A stretch of DNA of 64,000 nucleotides from an uncultured Oscillospiraceae bacterium (GCA_958366985.1 CATXDC010000006.1:62001-126000); one strand, 5' to 3'. Shown: positions 45,482 to 55,628, numbered from the stretch's first letter. Notes: generated by a model not told the origin, from the sequence alone. Numbers and translations: made by a program.

Positions 45482-45555
45482 CTTTACAGCCCTCCGTTTT
45501 ATGCTGAATTTAAGACATCATCAATCGGTTTAAAGAATTTAAGCTTAGCATCCTA

Positions 45556-47820
45556 TTAATATCTGCCTATTTTCTCAAATGAAATCTCTTTAAGATTGGG
45601 ATTATCTTTTATAAGCTGTGAGTTTTCAGCAAAAGAGAAATTTCCATTCTCCATATCCGCAAAAAATTCCTCAGCATTTTTAAGCTTATATGTAAAATTA
45701 CCGCTGACATTGGAATATTTGTACACAGAATCTGCGATATCTCCGATTTTGCCATCCTTTTTGATTATTACGTTACCAGTTACGGTAGAACCGGATGGAT
45801 TGACCGCAAAACCTTCGTCGTCTTCTCTGCTATAATCCTGATGCATTCTGTCTATACCCTCATATTTATGATTCCACTTTTCATTGAGAGCTTTTGCCTC
45901 ATTCATAAGAACCCACAGCCGTCCGTCAGATTCCTTTACGTTTTTACCGTACCAGCCGTCATTATGATATCCGTCATATGCTCTGTCGTCGTAATCAATA
46001 CCCTTCTGAGCGTTTATAATAAGGTTATCGGTTACTTTGTTGTCACGGCCTCCTCCGATTAAAAAAGCATATCCTGGAATATTTATAAGAACATTGCCGT
46101 AAGCTGTCTGACCGGATGTATTATCATCAAAATAAATGGCATTCGGTGTAAAGTCGCCTGAACCGATATTATAAACACAATTGTAGCGTACAACATTTCC
46201 GTATGTACTGTAATTAAAGCCCGTATAAATGGCTCCTGCATCGGATGACTGAAGTACAACGTCATGGATATTATTGTATTCTATAATATTTTCGTTGCCT
46301 GTAAAATGAATTGCCGTTTGAGGAGCATTGTATATTTCATTGTGTGATATTTTATTGCCTATACCGACCAGAGTAACTGCCGCAACTGCTGATTTTTGAA
46401 CTTCACCGTAATCGTGTATGCTGTTATTATCAACAACATTGTTGCCGTAAGTGAAAGTTTCACTTTCTCCGCTTTCGAGAATTATTCCGTCCTTACCAAT
46501 TGCGTTAATTTCACAGGACTGAACGATATTGTTCATGCCCTTCATTTCCACACCTACTCCTGCTGCATTTTTAATGTGGCAGTTTGTAAGGGAACAGTTT
46601 TGTCCCAACATACCTACAGCATTACCTCTTGTACCCTGAATTGTAATGCCATCAATATTGATGTACTGAGCTTTTTCGCCGAAAGTAAAGATATTTTTAT
46701 CGGTTACGGAGAGCATTACATCGGATTCTTTCAGGTCCTCAGGAGGATAAAAATAGAGAATATTGTTTTCACGGTCAATGTAGTATTCGCCGGGAGCATC
46801 CAACTCTTCAAGAACATTGTAGAAATGATAAATGCCGCCCTCTTTGAAACCGTACTGACTGCAGTATTTTGTCGTAAGGGATTTTGTACTGTCATCAATT
46901 TTGGCAATAGGTGTTGACATATCCGCCCAGTCCCAGAAGAAATATCCGAAAACCCATACATCCTCAGTTGTTTTCCAGGACTTTACACGGTTGTATGTTT
47001 CGTCATCCATTACAAAGGTACCGCCACGCTGATTTCGTCTTTCAAGCCATGTTTCATCAGTTGGCCCGGGAGGATTAGGCTCATAGCAGTCGCCTTTGTC
47101 AAGGATCTCCCCTTCTTTCAGGTTTCCCTCATTGGGGTATTTTGCAAGCTCCATTCTGCTATTATTAAAAAACAGCTCACAAGCCGTAACTTCGGCTGCT
47201 CCATCATAATACTGCTCTGTTGTAAAACCTCCGACAGATTTAAGCTTTCCGTAATCATCAACTGTCAAATTGTATTTTGACAAATCGAGCATCTTTACAT
47301 TATTTACAACATCTTTATTGAGTCTTTCTGCCGCTTCTCCTGACACATTTTCAAAATCTTCACTTTTAAGTGTCATTCCGCCGTTTACAATAACCTCTCC
47401 GTCACCATAAGCAGTATATGTAACAGATGCACTTTCACTGCCAGAACCTTTTTCATCAAACACAATATCCGATTCAGCGTATTCTCCAGCCATAACAGCA
47501 ACAGTTATTTTTTCACCTTTTTTCGTTCCCGAAGATACAAGTTTTTCTACTGCTTCAGAAGCTTTTTTTATTGTCCTGAAAGGAGCGGAAAATGAACCGT
47601 CATTGTCATCGCTTCCCTTTGTACTCACATAAAAATCAGCATCATTTATAAGTTTTTTCTGAGGCTGCGTAAACACCGAAAAACCTGACGGCGTTGCTGT
47701 CCTTTCATATTTATTCATATCCATTTTATACAAAGCTATTGACGTGCCTGCAACTGCAAAAACAAGCACAATACAAATTACACTTATTATTATCTTTTTA
47801 ATGAGCTTCTTATTTTTCAT
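45556..47820 (-). CDS. membrane-anchored right-handed parallel beta-helix protein
   Basis: 754 residues from the ATG at 47820 (GGGAG upstream; the longer frame starts with a GTG inside that region). N-terminal membrane anchor, then DADFYVSTKGSDDNDGSFSA, the usual entry to pectate-lyase-like beta-helices. Rungs of the form GIILESGESETFTYGNNVVD, HNEIYNAPQTAIHFTGNENI and NNIHDVVLQSSDAGAIYTG follow. This fold occurs in polysaccharide lyases, some glycoside hydrolase families (for example GH141 and GH120) and esterase-like proteins, and I cannot choose among them. It resembles the next gene upstream in layout, so the pair may act together on a surface-bound polysaccharide. Confidence 0.82.
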   Translation of the reverse strand: MKNKKLIKKIIISVICIVLVFAVAGTSIALYKMDMNKYERTATPSGFSVFTQPQKKLINDADFYVSTKGSDDNDGSFSAPFRTIKKASEAVEKLVSSGTKKGEKITVAVMAGEYAESDIVFDEKGSGSESASVTYTAYGDGEVIVNGGMTLKSEDFENVSGEAAERLNKDVVNNVKMLDLSKYNLTVDDYGKLKSVGGFTTEQYYDGAAEVTACELFFNNSRMELAKYPNEGNLKEGEILDKGDCYEPNPPGPTDETWLERRNQRGGTFVMDDETYNRVKSWKTTEDVWVFGYFFWDWADMSTPIAKIDDSTKSLTTKYCSQYGFKEGGIYHFYNVLEELDAPGEYYIDRENNILYFYPPEDLKESDVMLSVTDKNIFTFGEKAQYINIDGITIQGTRGNAVGMLGQNCSLTNCHIKNAAGVGVEMKGMNNIVQSCEINAIGKDGIILESGESETFTYGNNVVDNNSIHDYGEVQKSAVAAVTLVGIGNKISHNEIYNAPQTAIHFTGNENIIEYNNIHDVVLQSSDAGAIYTGFNYSTYGNVVRYNCVYNIGSGDFTPNAIYFDDNTSGQTAYGNVLINIPGYAFLIGGGRDNKVTDNLIINAQKGIDYDDRAYDGYHNDGWYGKNVKESDGRLWVLMNEAKALNEKWNHKYEGIDRMHQDYSREDDEGFAVNPSGSTVTGNVIIKKDGKIGDIADSVYKYSNVSGNFTYKLKNAEEFFADMENGNFSFAENSQLIKDNPNLKEISFEKIGRY

Positions 47821-47865
47821 ATCAAACTCCCACACTTTAAATATCTTAGATATCTGAAATAGTAT

Positions 47866-47895
47866 AAGAGATGTTTCTGCGCAGAAACATCTCTT
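47866..47895. repeat. 30-base perfect palindrome between two beta-helix genes
   Basis: AAGAGATGTTTCTGC followed by its exact reverse complement. As RNA it forms a 13-bp stem with a 4-base loop. On the minus strand the continuation CTTATACTATTTC is a poor U-tract, so this is either a weak terminator/attenuator or an RNA stability element between the two genes. Confidence 0.6.
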
Positions 47896-47964
47896 TGCTA
47901 TTCAGTCTGTAAATAAAATGATAAATCTAAATCAGCTTAACTCGCAGACAAGAAAACAGAAAAC

Positions 47965-49863
47965 TTATTTTCTGCGTCCTGCATTTTGAGTAATCAAATC
48001 AACATTTTTCTGCCAATTGACATTGATTTTAGTCCAGTTATCTTTAATGACAATATTTCTGTCTTCAGGTGGAGTCTCCTTTAAATCCTCCGGTGCATTT
48101 AAACTGTAACTGTTGATATGCTTTTTAGATGTAGCGATGAAATTATCTGTAACACTGATATTTTTCAGGCCATAATTGATATCGTGCATAAGAAGGAACC
48201 ACTCCTTACCTTTGCCGATAACATTATATTTAGCTACATAGTTATTTGACATCTCGTCAAAATAAAGTCCTGAGTAGCCGTGACCGCCTTCGAGAACGTT
48301 ACCGATAATCTGATTTGTGCCGTCGCCGCTGAATTTGCCCAGTGTATAAAGTCCGGCACCATCATAAAGATAGTTATTAATTATATTGGTGACTTTATTA
48401 TATCTGATCTTGTAATCGGTCATTTCGGATTCTGCTCCCCAGCCCCAACCGACTGAAATACCTGTATAACCGCCATCGCTGATTTCGTTGTGGTCAATCG
48501 CAAGATGCTTTGCATAACCTACAATTATACCTACTCCGCCGAGATAGCTTCTGCCGATACGCTCAATAACATTATCTGAAATTGTTACATTATTGCTTAT
48601 TGGGTCTTCAAGAGGTGTTTCGCTGAAACTTCCTGCGATTATACCGCCTGCGCCGATATCATAAATATCATTATAGCTGATAAATATATCATCACAGGAT
48701 GGGTCATATTTCAATGCAGTTGCTCCGGTTGAAGCAATCTGACAATGTGAAATTTCTATATTATCGCTGTTTGTTATTTCAACAGCAGCAGGAGGCTTAT
48801 CCCAATAAATCTTTCCGTCAACAATCATCATGCTATTTGTTGCCTGACCATCTACAAATCCATTTTCATTTGGATAAGCCCAATTTGAATATCTGAATTT
48901 GATGTTACTGATTTTAACATCTGAATTGTCCGTAACATTTAAGAGCTGTTCTACAACAGGTACAGTAAAAGTTAAGTTGTTTATTTGAGAGGCATCTTCA
49001 GGCATATAATAAAGTTTTCCGTCTGCTTTATCGTAGTACCACTCATTTTTAGCGTCCACAAGCTCAAGGGAATTTTCAATCCATGTCTTTGGCTCAGCAA
49101 TTTTTGTACTTCTCTTTTCAAAAAACTGCTTTTCATTTTGCGCACTGAGTTTAAATACATTATTATTGCCGTCTTTTCTCAAACTGCTTGTTTTCATTAT
49201 TGAGTGTGTCCACGCTTCAATAGCATGAATCTCCAAATCGGCGGCATTGTAATTTTTAAGATACGGTGAAAAGTCATCGGGAATTGAATACTCTTTTGTA
49301 TCGTCAAGCCATTTTCCTGTAAGACATTCTTTTTCATAGTTCTCATTTTCATTGGGAAATCTTGAACGTGTTGCCAAACTGCCGTCAACATAAAGCTGTC
49401 TGAAATCATATCCTGAAAGCTCCCGTACATATATACCGTCACGGAACTCTTCCCAGCCGCCGCTGAAAGAATATCCTCCGCTGACAGTGGAAGAAACATT
49501 TGAGGTAATTTCAACAGGAAGACCGCTGACAGCTTTTTTATTGAAATTGAGGGTGGAATCGATAACATATTCGTTCTGTGTCAAAAGGATGCGGATACCT
49601 GTATAACCCTTTAGTTCTTCTTTTGTCATAGACATCGCTTTTTCATAAGCTGATAAAATATCCTGCTGTTTATTTGTTTCAACCTTTATCTCATAAGGTT
49701 TGTCACCAAGATTAATATTAGATGAATGGTTAACATCTTCAAACACAGGTTCACTTACAGGTCTGAACGCAAGATATCCCACAAAGGCACCTGCACCAAT
49801 TGCAAAAACGAGTAAGACAATTAAAACAATCATAAAAAATTTTTTCCAAAAGACTTTTTTCAT
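47965..49863 (-). CDS. membrane-anchored right-handed parallel beta-helix protein
   Basis: 632 residues from the ATG at 49863 (AAGGA eight bases upstream; the ATG at 49917 lies in a hairpin without a ribosome site). Anchor MIVLIVLLVFAIGAGAFVGY, then a domain with VSGGYSFSGGWEEFRDGIYV and RQLYVDGSLATRSRFPNENE, a pattern seen in GH141-like and related beta-helix hydrolases. Rungs such as NITNS-type NSDNIEISHCQIASTGATAL, NNVTISDNVIERIGRSYLGG and HLAIDHNEISDGGYTGISVG follow. No lipobox. Surface glycan cleavage is likely, the substrate is not known, and GH141 membership is a guess. Confidence 0.82.
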   Translation of the reverse strand: MKKVFWKKFFMIVLIVLLVFAIGAGAFVGYLAFRPVSEPVFEDVNHSSNINLGDKPYEIKVETNKQQDILSAYEKAMSMTKEELKGYTGIRILLTQNEYVIDSTLNFNKKAVSGLPVEITSNVSSTVSGGYSFSGGWEEFRDGIYVRELSGYDFRQLYVDGSLATRSRFPNENENYEKECLTGKWLDDTKEYSIPDDFSPYLKNYNAADLEIHAIEAWTHSIMKTSSLRKDGNNNVFKLSAQNEKQFFEKRSTKIAEPKTWIENSLELVDAKNEWYYDKADGKLYYMPEDASQINNLTFTVPVVEQLLNVTDNSDVKISNIKFRYSNWAYPNENGFVDGQATNSMMIVDGKIYWDKPPAAVEITNSDNIEISHCQIASTGATALKYDPSCDDIFISYNDIYDIGAGGIIAGSFSETPLEDPISNNVTISDNVIERIGRSYLGGVGIIVGYAKHLAIDHNEISDGGYTGISVGWGWGAESEMTDYKIRYNKVTNIINNYLYDGAGLYTLGKFSGDGTNQIIGNVLEGGHGYSGLYFDEMSNNYVAKYNVIGKGKEWFLLMHDINYGLKNISVTDNFIATSKKHINSYSLNAPEDLKETPPEDRNIVIKDNWTKINVNWQKNVDLITQNAGRRK

Positions 49864-49963
49864 TATGTATTTCCTTCTCCGTAAAGCGATTAAAATTTTT
49901 AGGAATTTTGATTCCATGGTTTTATACCATGGACTTTATTTTTCCGCTTTTTCTTAGCTAAGC

Positions 49964-50896
49964 TTAATCATAGTATTTGTTTTTATTCCAGAAGTCGAGA
50001 ACCATCTGGTAACGTTCAATAGGCATACCCCTGAAAGGAACGTTGCTTGTACAGAAAATATAGCCTCCGCCAGGCTTACCGTTTTCCATTGCATAGCGGC
50101 AGCTTTCAAGAACCTGTTCATCTGTTCCGGTCTGTAAATGAGCACAATGTACGTTTCCGCAAAGTGCAACCTTATCGCCCACAAGAGCTTTGACTTCTTT
50201 TATATCAACTCCCGCCATGGGGTCAAGGGAGTGAAGAGCATGTGGACGGCAATCCACAAGATTCTGAAGAATGGGCATTATATTGCCATCGGTATGCTTT
50301 ATGGCATAGGCTCCGTCACGCCTTATGGAATCAATAATATCGTAAAGGTACGGCTGTATGAACTCCTCAAACATTGCAGGAGAAAGGAAAGGTCCCGAAT
50401 TAAAGCAATAATCTGAACATAGAATGAAACTGTCTATTCCTGCATCACGCATACGCTTGTTTTTCTCTATGGCATCATGAGCCATTTTTTGAGCTTCTGC
50501 CTTTACTCCGTCCGGATCATCAGCAATTCTGTACACGAAATCCAGCATACCGTCACCGTCTGGGATTGCAAAGGTTCCGTCTCCGTGAGTTGTGAGAAGA
50601 AAACCGTTGTTTGTCATTTTATTTATGTATTTTGCAGTCTGTATCATGTGCTTTTCGGAAAGATAGTGAATCGGAATTATGGAGTATCCAAGCTGCGAAT
50701 AAACATAAACCATATATTCCGCATTTTCGATTATAGCTTTTTCTTTTTGCTTACCGAAAAGTCCTTTCAGGTCGCCTTCGGTAAGAAAATACTTTCCGAA
50801 AACCTTATCAGCAAGCTGATATTCAAGTTCAAATGTAGGCACATAATCAGGCTGTTCACGATTTAAAGCTTTTATAGCTCTTTCTTTATGAGTCAT
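49964..50896 (-). CDS. uroporphyrinogen decarboxylase-like (URO-D family) protein
   Basis: 310 residues, shorter than the 340-360 of true HemE. TIM-barrel family features: MTHKERAIKALNREQPDYVP start, ILCSDYCFNSGPFLSPAMFE, YAIKHTDGNIMPILQNLVD, HSLDPMAGVDIKEVKALVGD, ALCGNVHCAHLQTG and GGGYIFCTSN. This is the methyltransferase/MtaA-like side of the family and not heme synthesis; no other tetrapyrrole gene is present. Such genes recur in carbohydrate loci of gut bacteria without a known role. It lies 28 bases downstream of the GH95 gene. A decayed second copy is at 43723-44144. Confidence 0.83.
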   Translation of the reverse strand: MTHKERAIKALNREQPDYVPTFELEYQLADKVFGKYFLTEGDLKGLFGKQKEKAIIENAEYMVYVYSQLGYSIIPIHYLSEKHMIQTAKYINKMTNNGFLLTTHGDGTFAIPDGDGMLDFVYRIADDPDGVKAEAQKMAHDAIEKNKRMRDAGIDSFILCSDYCFNSGPFLSPAMFEEFIQPYLYDIIDSIRRDGAYAIKHTDGNIMPILQNLVDCRPHALHSLDPMAGVDIKEVKALVGDKVALCGNVHCAHLQTGTDEQVLESCRYAMENGKPGGGYIFCTSNVPFRGMPIERYQMVLDFWNKNKYYD

Positions 50897-50924
50897 AATA
50901 TCACTCCTTGTAATAATTCAAATT

Positions 50925-53210
50925 TTATATAATGACAGTTACACCGTTATTATCAACAGGACACGTATAAACGTTATCAACTGCATTCCTGCCCGGAATA
51001 ACAACATGGTCAGAGGCGTAAATTTTAATCTCCCGCTGATTTTCGGAATAAACTTCAAGAGAAGTAATACGGCAATTTTCCCACTGAAAATTCACAGTAT
51101 ATCCGCCTTTAAGCCGCATACCTGAACAGGAGCCGTTTTTCCAATGCTCACTGCAAACAGATAAAAAGTGAACTACGCCGCCCTGAACATGAACCAGCAT
51201 CTCAGATATAGCCATAGCCGCACCGAAGTTTCCGTCAATCTGGAAAGGAGGATGCAGGTCAAAAAGATTAGGTGCAACAGATTTTGAAAGCCATTGTTTG
51301 AGAAAAGCAAAAGCTTTTTCACTTTCACCTAAACGTGCATACTCTATCATCAGCCACGCAGCGCTCCAACCGGTATGACCTCCGCCGTATTTCACCCTGC
51401 GGTCGAGGGATTTTTTTACACATTTACAAAGCTCCGGTGTATCGTGGGCATTTATTAAATCAAATGGAAAATATCCCGTAAGATGCGATATGTGTCTGTG
51501 ACCACGGTCGGCATCCCCGTGTCCCAGATACCATTCGTCAATATACCCCTTTTTATTTACAGGACATTCCGGCAGTCTTTTTTGCTTTTCCCTTATTTCA
51601 TCGGTAAGGAAATCTGCCTCTCCAAGTATCTCAGCTGCACTGAGATACTGACGGAATATCTGCTTTATTACAAATATATCTGCCGTAGATGAAATTGTAA
51701 CCGCATATGTTTTCGATTTAAATCTGTAAGAATGTTCCGGAGAAGTTGAAGGCATTGTGTGAAGTTTTCCCTCATATTCTACAAGCCATTCGCAAGCGAA
51801 TTCGGCAGCTCCTCTTATTATCGGAAAACACCTTTTCAAAAATTCAATGTCGTTCGTGTATTCAAAATGATCGAAAAGATGAGTAGCAAGCCATGCTCCG
51901 CAAAGTGGAAAATATACACAGCAGTCAAAAATTCCGTTTATTTGTGTGCTTCCCCAAATATCAACATTGTGATTGCTCATAAATCCTGAACATCCGTACT
52001 CCTTACGTGCTGTTTTCGCTCCCGTTACACTCATTACAGAAAGCATTTTTTCAAGAGGCTGGAAGCATTCCAAAAGATTTGCCTTATCAACAAGCCAATA
52101 GTTCATCTGAGTATTTATATTTATCGTATAGCTTCCGAACCAGCCCGGTTTTACATCTTTATTCCAGATTCCCTGTAAATTCAGAGCACAGCTGCCTTTT
52201 CTTGAACCAGATATATAAAGATAACGTGCAAAATCATAAACAACTGCCGCAAGTTCAGGAAGAACTGTTCCCTCTCTTGCTTTGTTAAGCATTTCGGGCA
52301 CATTCATAGTTTCGTCCCTGTCACTGTTTTCAAGAACTATATTATTTTTTTTATACAGTTCCCACCAATCTTCTTTATGTCTTTGATAAAGCTCTTCATA
52401 GGTTTTATCGCTAAGATTATGAAGCTGCTTAAGGCAGCTATCTGCACAATATTCCGGCTCAAAAATCGGCTGTTCAAGGGACGACCTGAAACCTGTTTTA
52501 CTTACAATTTCAACAACCGTTTCCCTTGCGTTTTTTATATTCAGACAATGGTTTTCTTCTAAAATTTCACCGTCACACTTAACAGACACAGCAAAGGCAT
52601 ACGCCATTCCCCTACGGTCATATAAATTGCACCGATAATCTGACAATGTATTAAGATGGTTATTATCCACATTGCCGCTGACAATTAAGACATTTTTAAT
52701 TATCTGCGTTTTGCAAAGCTGCTCACTTTGGGCTTTTAAAGAAAATGACACTGGATTTTCACAGCTTATCTTCATAACAATTACCCTATCGGGATAGCTT
52801 GCAAAAGTTTCTCTTATTATTTTGCCTTTATCAGAAAGAAAAGAAACTTTACTGATTCCCAAGGAAGTATCAAGGAAATTCTTATATTCTCCTTTTTCAC
52901 TTAACTGAAAATCCAGTTGTATATCGCCAAGCGGCTGATAACTGCAGCTGCTGTAATCATTAAGCCTCATGTTAAGAAGCTCGTTTGCCTGTTTGAAGTC
53001 TTTCTTTAAAAGAGCTTTTCTCATAAGGCACAGGTTATCATACATCGCCGGATTGTCCTTTTCTACGGGATAACCGCTCCAAAGTGTATCATCATTTAAT
53101 GAGACAATTTCTTTACAGGGTCTTGCAAATATCATCGCTCCCATGGAACCATTACCAATAGGAATGGCGCTGTTCCAATCCAAAGCGGGTTTTATGTAAT
53201 CGAGTTTCAT
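50925..53210 (-). CDS. GH95 alpha-L-fucosidase
   Basis: 761 residues. GH95 inverting fucosidase (some members act on L-galactose). The N-terminus PALDWNSAIPIGNGSMGAMI and TLWSGYP are family hallmarks. Catalytic positions are retained: general acid Glu492 (STSPEHSYRF), Asn364/Asn366 in TININTQMNYW, and Asp659 in PFQIDGNFGAA. No signal peptide, so it acts on imported oligosaccharides. RBS GGAGG. It shares the operon with GH26 and a GH5-like protein, which suggests a fucose-decorated hemicellulose or a mixed-substrate operon. Fucose catabolic genes are not in the window. Confidence 0.92.
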   Translation of the reverse strand: MKLDYIKPALDWNSAIPIGNGSMGAMIFARPCKEIVSLNDDTLWSGYPVEKDNPAMYDNLCLMRKALLKKDFKQANELLNMRLNDYSSCSYQPLGDIQLDFQLSEKGEYKNFLDTSLGISKVSFLSDKGKIIRETFASYPDRVIVMKISCENPVSFSLKAQSEQLCKTQIIKNVLIVSGNVDNNHLNTLSDYRCNLYDRRGMAYAFAVSVKCDGEILEENHCLNIKNARETVVEIVSKTGFRSSLEQPIFEPEYCADSCLKQLHNLSDKTYEELYQRHKEDWWELYKKNNIVLENSDRDETMNVPEMLNKAREGTVLPELAAVVYDFARYLYISGSRKGSCALNLQGIWNKDVKPGWFGSYTININTQMNYWLVDKANLLECFQPLEKMLSVMSVTGAKTARKEYGCSGFMSNHNVDIWGSTQINGIFDCCVYFPLCGAWLATHLFDHFEYTNDIEFLKRCFPIIRGAAEFACEWLVEYEGKLHTMPSTSPEHSYRFKSKTYAVTISSTADIFVIKQIFRQYLSAAEILGEADFLTDEIREKQKRLPECPVNKKGYIDEWYLGHGDADRGHRHISHLTGYFPFDLINAHDTPELCKCVKKSLDRRVKYGGGHTGWSAAWLMIEYARLGESEKAFAFLKQWLSKSVAPNLFDLHPPFQIDGNFGAAMAISEMLVHVQGGVVHFLSVCSEHWKNGSCSGMRLKGGYTVNFQWENCRITSLEVYSENQREIKIYASDHVVIPGRNAVDNVYTCPVDNNGVTVII

Positions 53211-53242
53211 ATTTTTTCCTCCGATACTAGACAGACAAAAAG

Positions 53243-54421
53243 TTATCTGTACTCCCTGTCAATATGAGCCGATTTTATAAGAGACGTCATTTTTCTGTGC
53301 CACTGAACATCTTTCCAAAGAGCGGAAAAATAAGGATGAGTAAAATTTGTTGTGCAAATAAATGAGTAATTATATTTAATTGCCAGATTAACGCAAATTT
53401 CAGATGACATTTTCTGATATTCCCAATTTTCGGCATGGGTAGGCCATGCGACAAATCCCCAGCCCTCTGTATTGCCTACCGGCGCATTATATTTCTCTGC
53501 CCATTTTCTGTGCTTCCTGAAATTTTTCTCCATCCATTTTGTAATCCGTTTTCCGTCCTTTTCCCATCGCTTTTCGATTTTTAATATAACCTCATTCCAT
53601 TCTTCAGGTGAATTTGCTTTTTCCAATTCCGTCTGAAGTGACCACATATCTTTATAATGGGCAAACCAAAGATGTAAATCGAAGAAACCAAAAGCCGAAA
53701 AATCAGCGACTCGATCAGGTCTGAATTTATTTACATTGGTTGTAATACAAAAACCATAATCGACATCATCCCATATAGATGAAAAATACTTTATAACCTC
53801 AGTCGAAAAATCACGCAGGTACTTCTTGCCTCTCCTGCCGAATTTATCGATATTAAGATTCTGCATATTACTTTCACTGACAGAATGAAAAATTCTTTTA
53901 TCCGCTTTTCCCGCAGCGGCTTTCAGAGCTGAAAATCCGTGCCAATAGGGATATTCATTGAGAAAATCTACATAAAGAATATTGTGCCACAAATCGTTTT
54001 CCCTCAGAAAACGGATAGTTTTTTCCCATGCATTAATAAAGTCTTCCTTGCTGTCAAGCTTTGTCCTTTCATCAGGCCACTGAATCCATGTGGAAAGCCC
54101 CACATATATGCCTCTTTTTCTGCAGCCTGCAAGAAGCTTTTTCAGTCCTTCTTTGGGATTTACTTTTACATCCTGCTCATGATGCCATATACTGCAAGTT
54201 TCAGGATTATAAGAAAAGAAAAATTCCTCCCTGTCATCACATGATACAAGATGAGGAAAACAGTCTATTCTGACTGCGTTATAGCCTCTTTCTACAAGTT
54301 CATCAAGTGCCTTTTCTATATCTTCAAAGCCACCACCGTCATAAGACCTCAGAAGCCAGCAAAAATCCCACATTGCAATTGCAACAGGATGTTTAAGAGA
54401 GCGCAGTAAAGTTTTTTTCAT
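53243..54421 (-). CDS. cellulase-like (GH5-type fold) glycoside hydrolase
   Basis: 392 residues, no signal peptide. Clan-A TIM barrel: GYNAVRIDCFPHLV, RGIYVGLSTWIQWPDE, YVDFLNEYPYWHG with the acid/base Glu156 in the usual Asn-Glu pair, and VGNTEGWGFVAWP with the candidate nucleophile Glu319. It resembles the group called 'cellulase-like family protein', whose activity is not firmly set. It lies between the GH95 and GH26 genes with gaps of 32 and 39 bases. A beta-mannosidase or exo-beta-glycosidase activity on mannan oligosaccharides would fit the neighbours. Confidence 0.75.
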   Translation of the reverse strand: MKKTLLRSLKHPVAIAMWDFCWLLRSYDGGGFEDIEKALDELVERGYNAVRIDCFPHLVSCDDREEFFFSYNPETCSIWHHEQDVKVNPKEGLKKLLAGCRKRGIYVGLSTWIQWPDERTKLDSKEDFINAWEKTIRFLRENDLWHNILYVDFLNEYPYWHGFSALKAAAGKADKRIFHSVSESNMQNLNIDKFGRRGKKYLRDFSTEVIKYFSSIWDDVDYGFCITTNVNKFRPDRVADFSAFGFFDLHLWFAHYKDMWSLQTELEKANSPEEWNEVILKIEKRWEKDGKRITKWMEKNFRKHRKWAEKYNAPVGNTEGWGFVAWPTHAENWEYQKMSSEICVNLAIKYNYSFICTTNFTHPYFSALWKDVQWHRKMTSLIKSAHIDREYR

Positions 54422-54460
54422 ATATTTTCACCTGCTTTATCACTGTGTAAAACAATAAAA

Positions 54461-55570
54461 TCACTCTGCTATGTAGCCGTTTTCTCTCAGCTGTACAAGA
54501 GTTACACTTGCGGGATGATTGTAAGCCCTCCTAAGTTCCTCAGCAGTTGTGCAGCGTTCGTTATATTCCTCAGTAATTTCAAATGGGATCGGCGTTCCAT
54601 CCGGCGCCATTTTGTTTTTACAGACAAAATCTCTTGCCCATGTTGCAAACATCACCCAACCGCTGTTCTCGGCAAAAACTGTATCTATATCAGGTACAAA
54701 ATCATTTTCGCTCATTGCTATAATTTTGTTTTTTGAAGTGGCATATGCTTCGGCAAATCTCGCTTTATTGCATTTATCTTTTTCGTAGTACTCCCTCTTA
54801 TTGTACATATAATATGGGTCATCTCCGATGACATCACACATATCGTCCCCTACATACCATTTGGGATTCTGACCGTTCCAGACCCAAAGCAGATTGTCAA
54901 GCTTATGGTAATTCACCATTCTGTCGTATATTATCTTCCAGAGTTCTTTATAGGCCTTTGCACCGCTGTGACCCCACCAGAACCAGCCGCCGGAAGCTTC
55001 ATGAAGAGGACGCCAAAGTATCGGAACATCTTTTTCGCAAAGGGGATTTATTGCTTCGGAAATCAAGTCTATATCTTCAATCAGACTTTTATAAAGAACT
55101 GAGTTTTTATTTTTCAAAGCCTTTTTTAAAGAGAAATCCGTGCGCTTGGTATAGAATTCACGGGGCTTCTTTATACCTTTTCCCCAGTGCCAGCATAAAG
55201 TAACTATTCCTCCGTTTTCATGCCACTTTATTGCCTGCTCAACACTGGCATTATCCCAGCCCTCAACTATTCCCAGAAGGTCAAGACCCAAAACAGCCGG
55301 ATATTCTTCCGTCACACTGTGAACAGCCTGCAATTCCTTTGCGAGAAAAACATCAAACTCTCCTGTTGATTTGTTTTTATAGCAATCCTTTGTAAGATAG
55401 CTGTCATAGGAATTGACATACTGACCTGTAAGGATTTTCTTTCCATAACATTCGCCTAAAAATCTGAGCAATTTTTGGGCATTGGGTGACGCATTATTAT
55501 TGATTGGTTTTATATCTATGTTCAGGTAATAATCTGCCGGCACTTGAGCCACCCGTTTTTTCCAAAACAT
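54461..55570 (-). CDS. GH26 beta-mannanase, intracellular
   Basis: 369 residues. GH26 motifs in order: GKKILTGQYVNSYDS, AVLGLDLLGIVEGWD, GGIVTLCWHWG, ILWRPLHEASGGWFWWG (acid/base Glu191), NLLWVWNGQNPKWYVGDD and IIAMSENDF (nucleophile Glu288). GH26 contains endo- and exo-beta-mannanases. No signal peptide, so it probably trims imported manno-oligosaccharides. First gene of its operon, with RBS GGAGG and a strong promoter whose +1 region holds a palindromic operator shared with the divergent SGNH esterase gene. Confidence 0.92.
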   Translation of the reverse strand: MFWKKRVAQVPADYYLNIDIKPINNNASPNAQKLLRFLGECYGKKILTGQYVNSYDSYLTKDCYKNKSTGEFDVFLAKELQAVHSVTEEYPAVLGLDLLGIVEGWDNASVEQAIKWHENGGIVTLCWHWGKGIKKPREFYTKRTDFSLKKALKNKNSVLYKSLIEDIDLISEAINPLCEKDVPILWRPLHEASGGWFWWGHSGAKAYKELWKIIYDRMVNYHKLDNLLWVWNGQNPKWYVGDDMCDVIGDDPYYMYNKREYYEKDKCNKARFAEAYATSKNKIIAMSENDFVPDIDTVFAENSGWVMFATWARDFVCKNKMAPDGTPIPFEITEEYNERCTTAEELRRAYNHPASVTLVQLRENGYIAE

Positions 55571-55628
55571 ATGTTTTTCCCTCCAGAAATTTATAAATAA
55601 AGATTTGTATTCCTATCATTTTGCTTCC

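Noticed and set aside
46396..46917. Plus-strand open frame of 173 codons
   Set aside because: Shadow of the beta-helix gene on the other strand, with no start signals.
49914..49934. Hairpin TCCATGG...CCATGGA as a terminator between the URO-D and beta-helix genes
   Set aside because: Stem of only 7 bp with no T-run in the direction of transcription; the T-rich side is on the other strand.
49964..50896. HemE of heme synthesis
   Set aside because: Too short, sequence of the MtaA-like side of the family, and no tetrapyrrole genes around.
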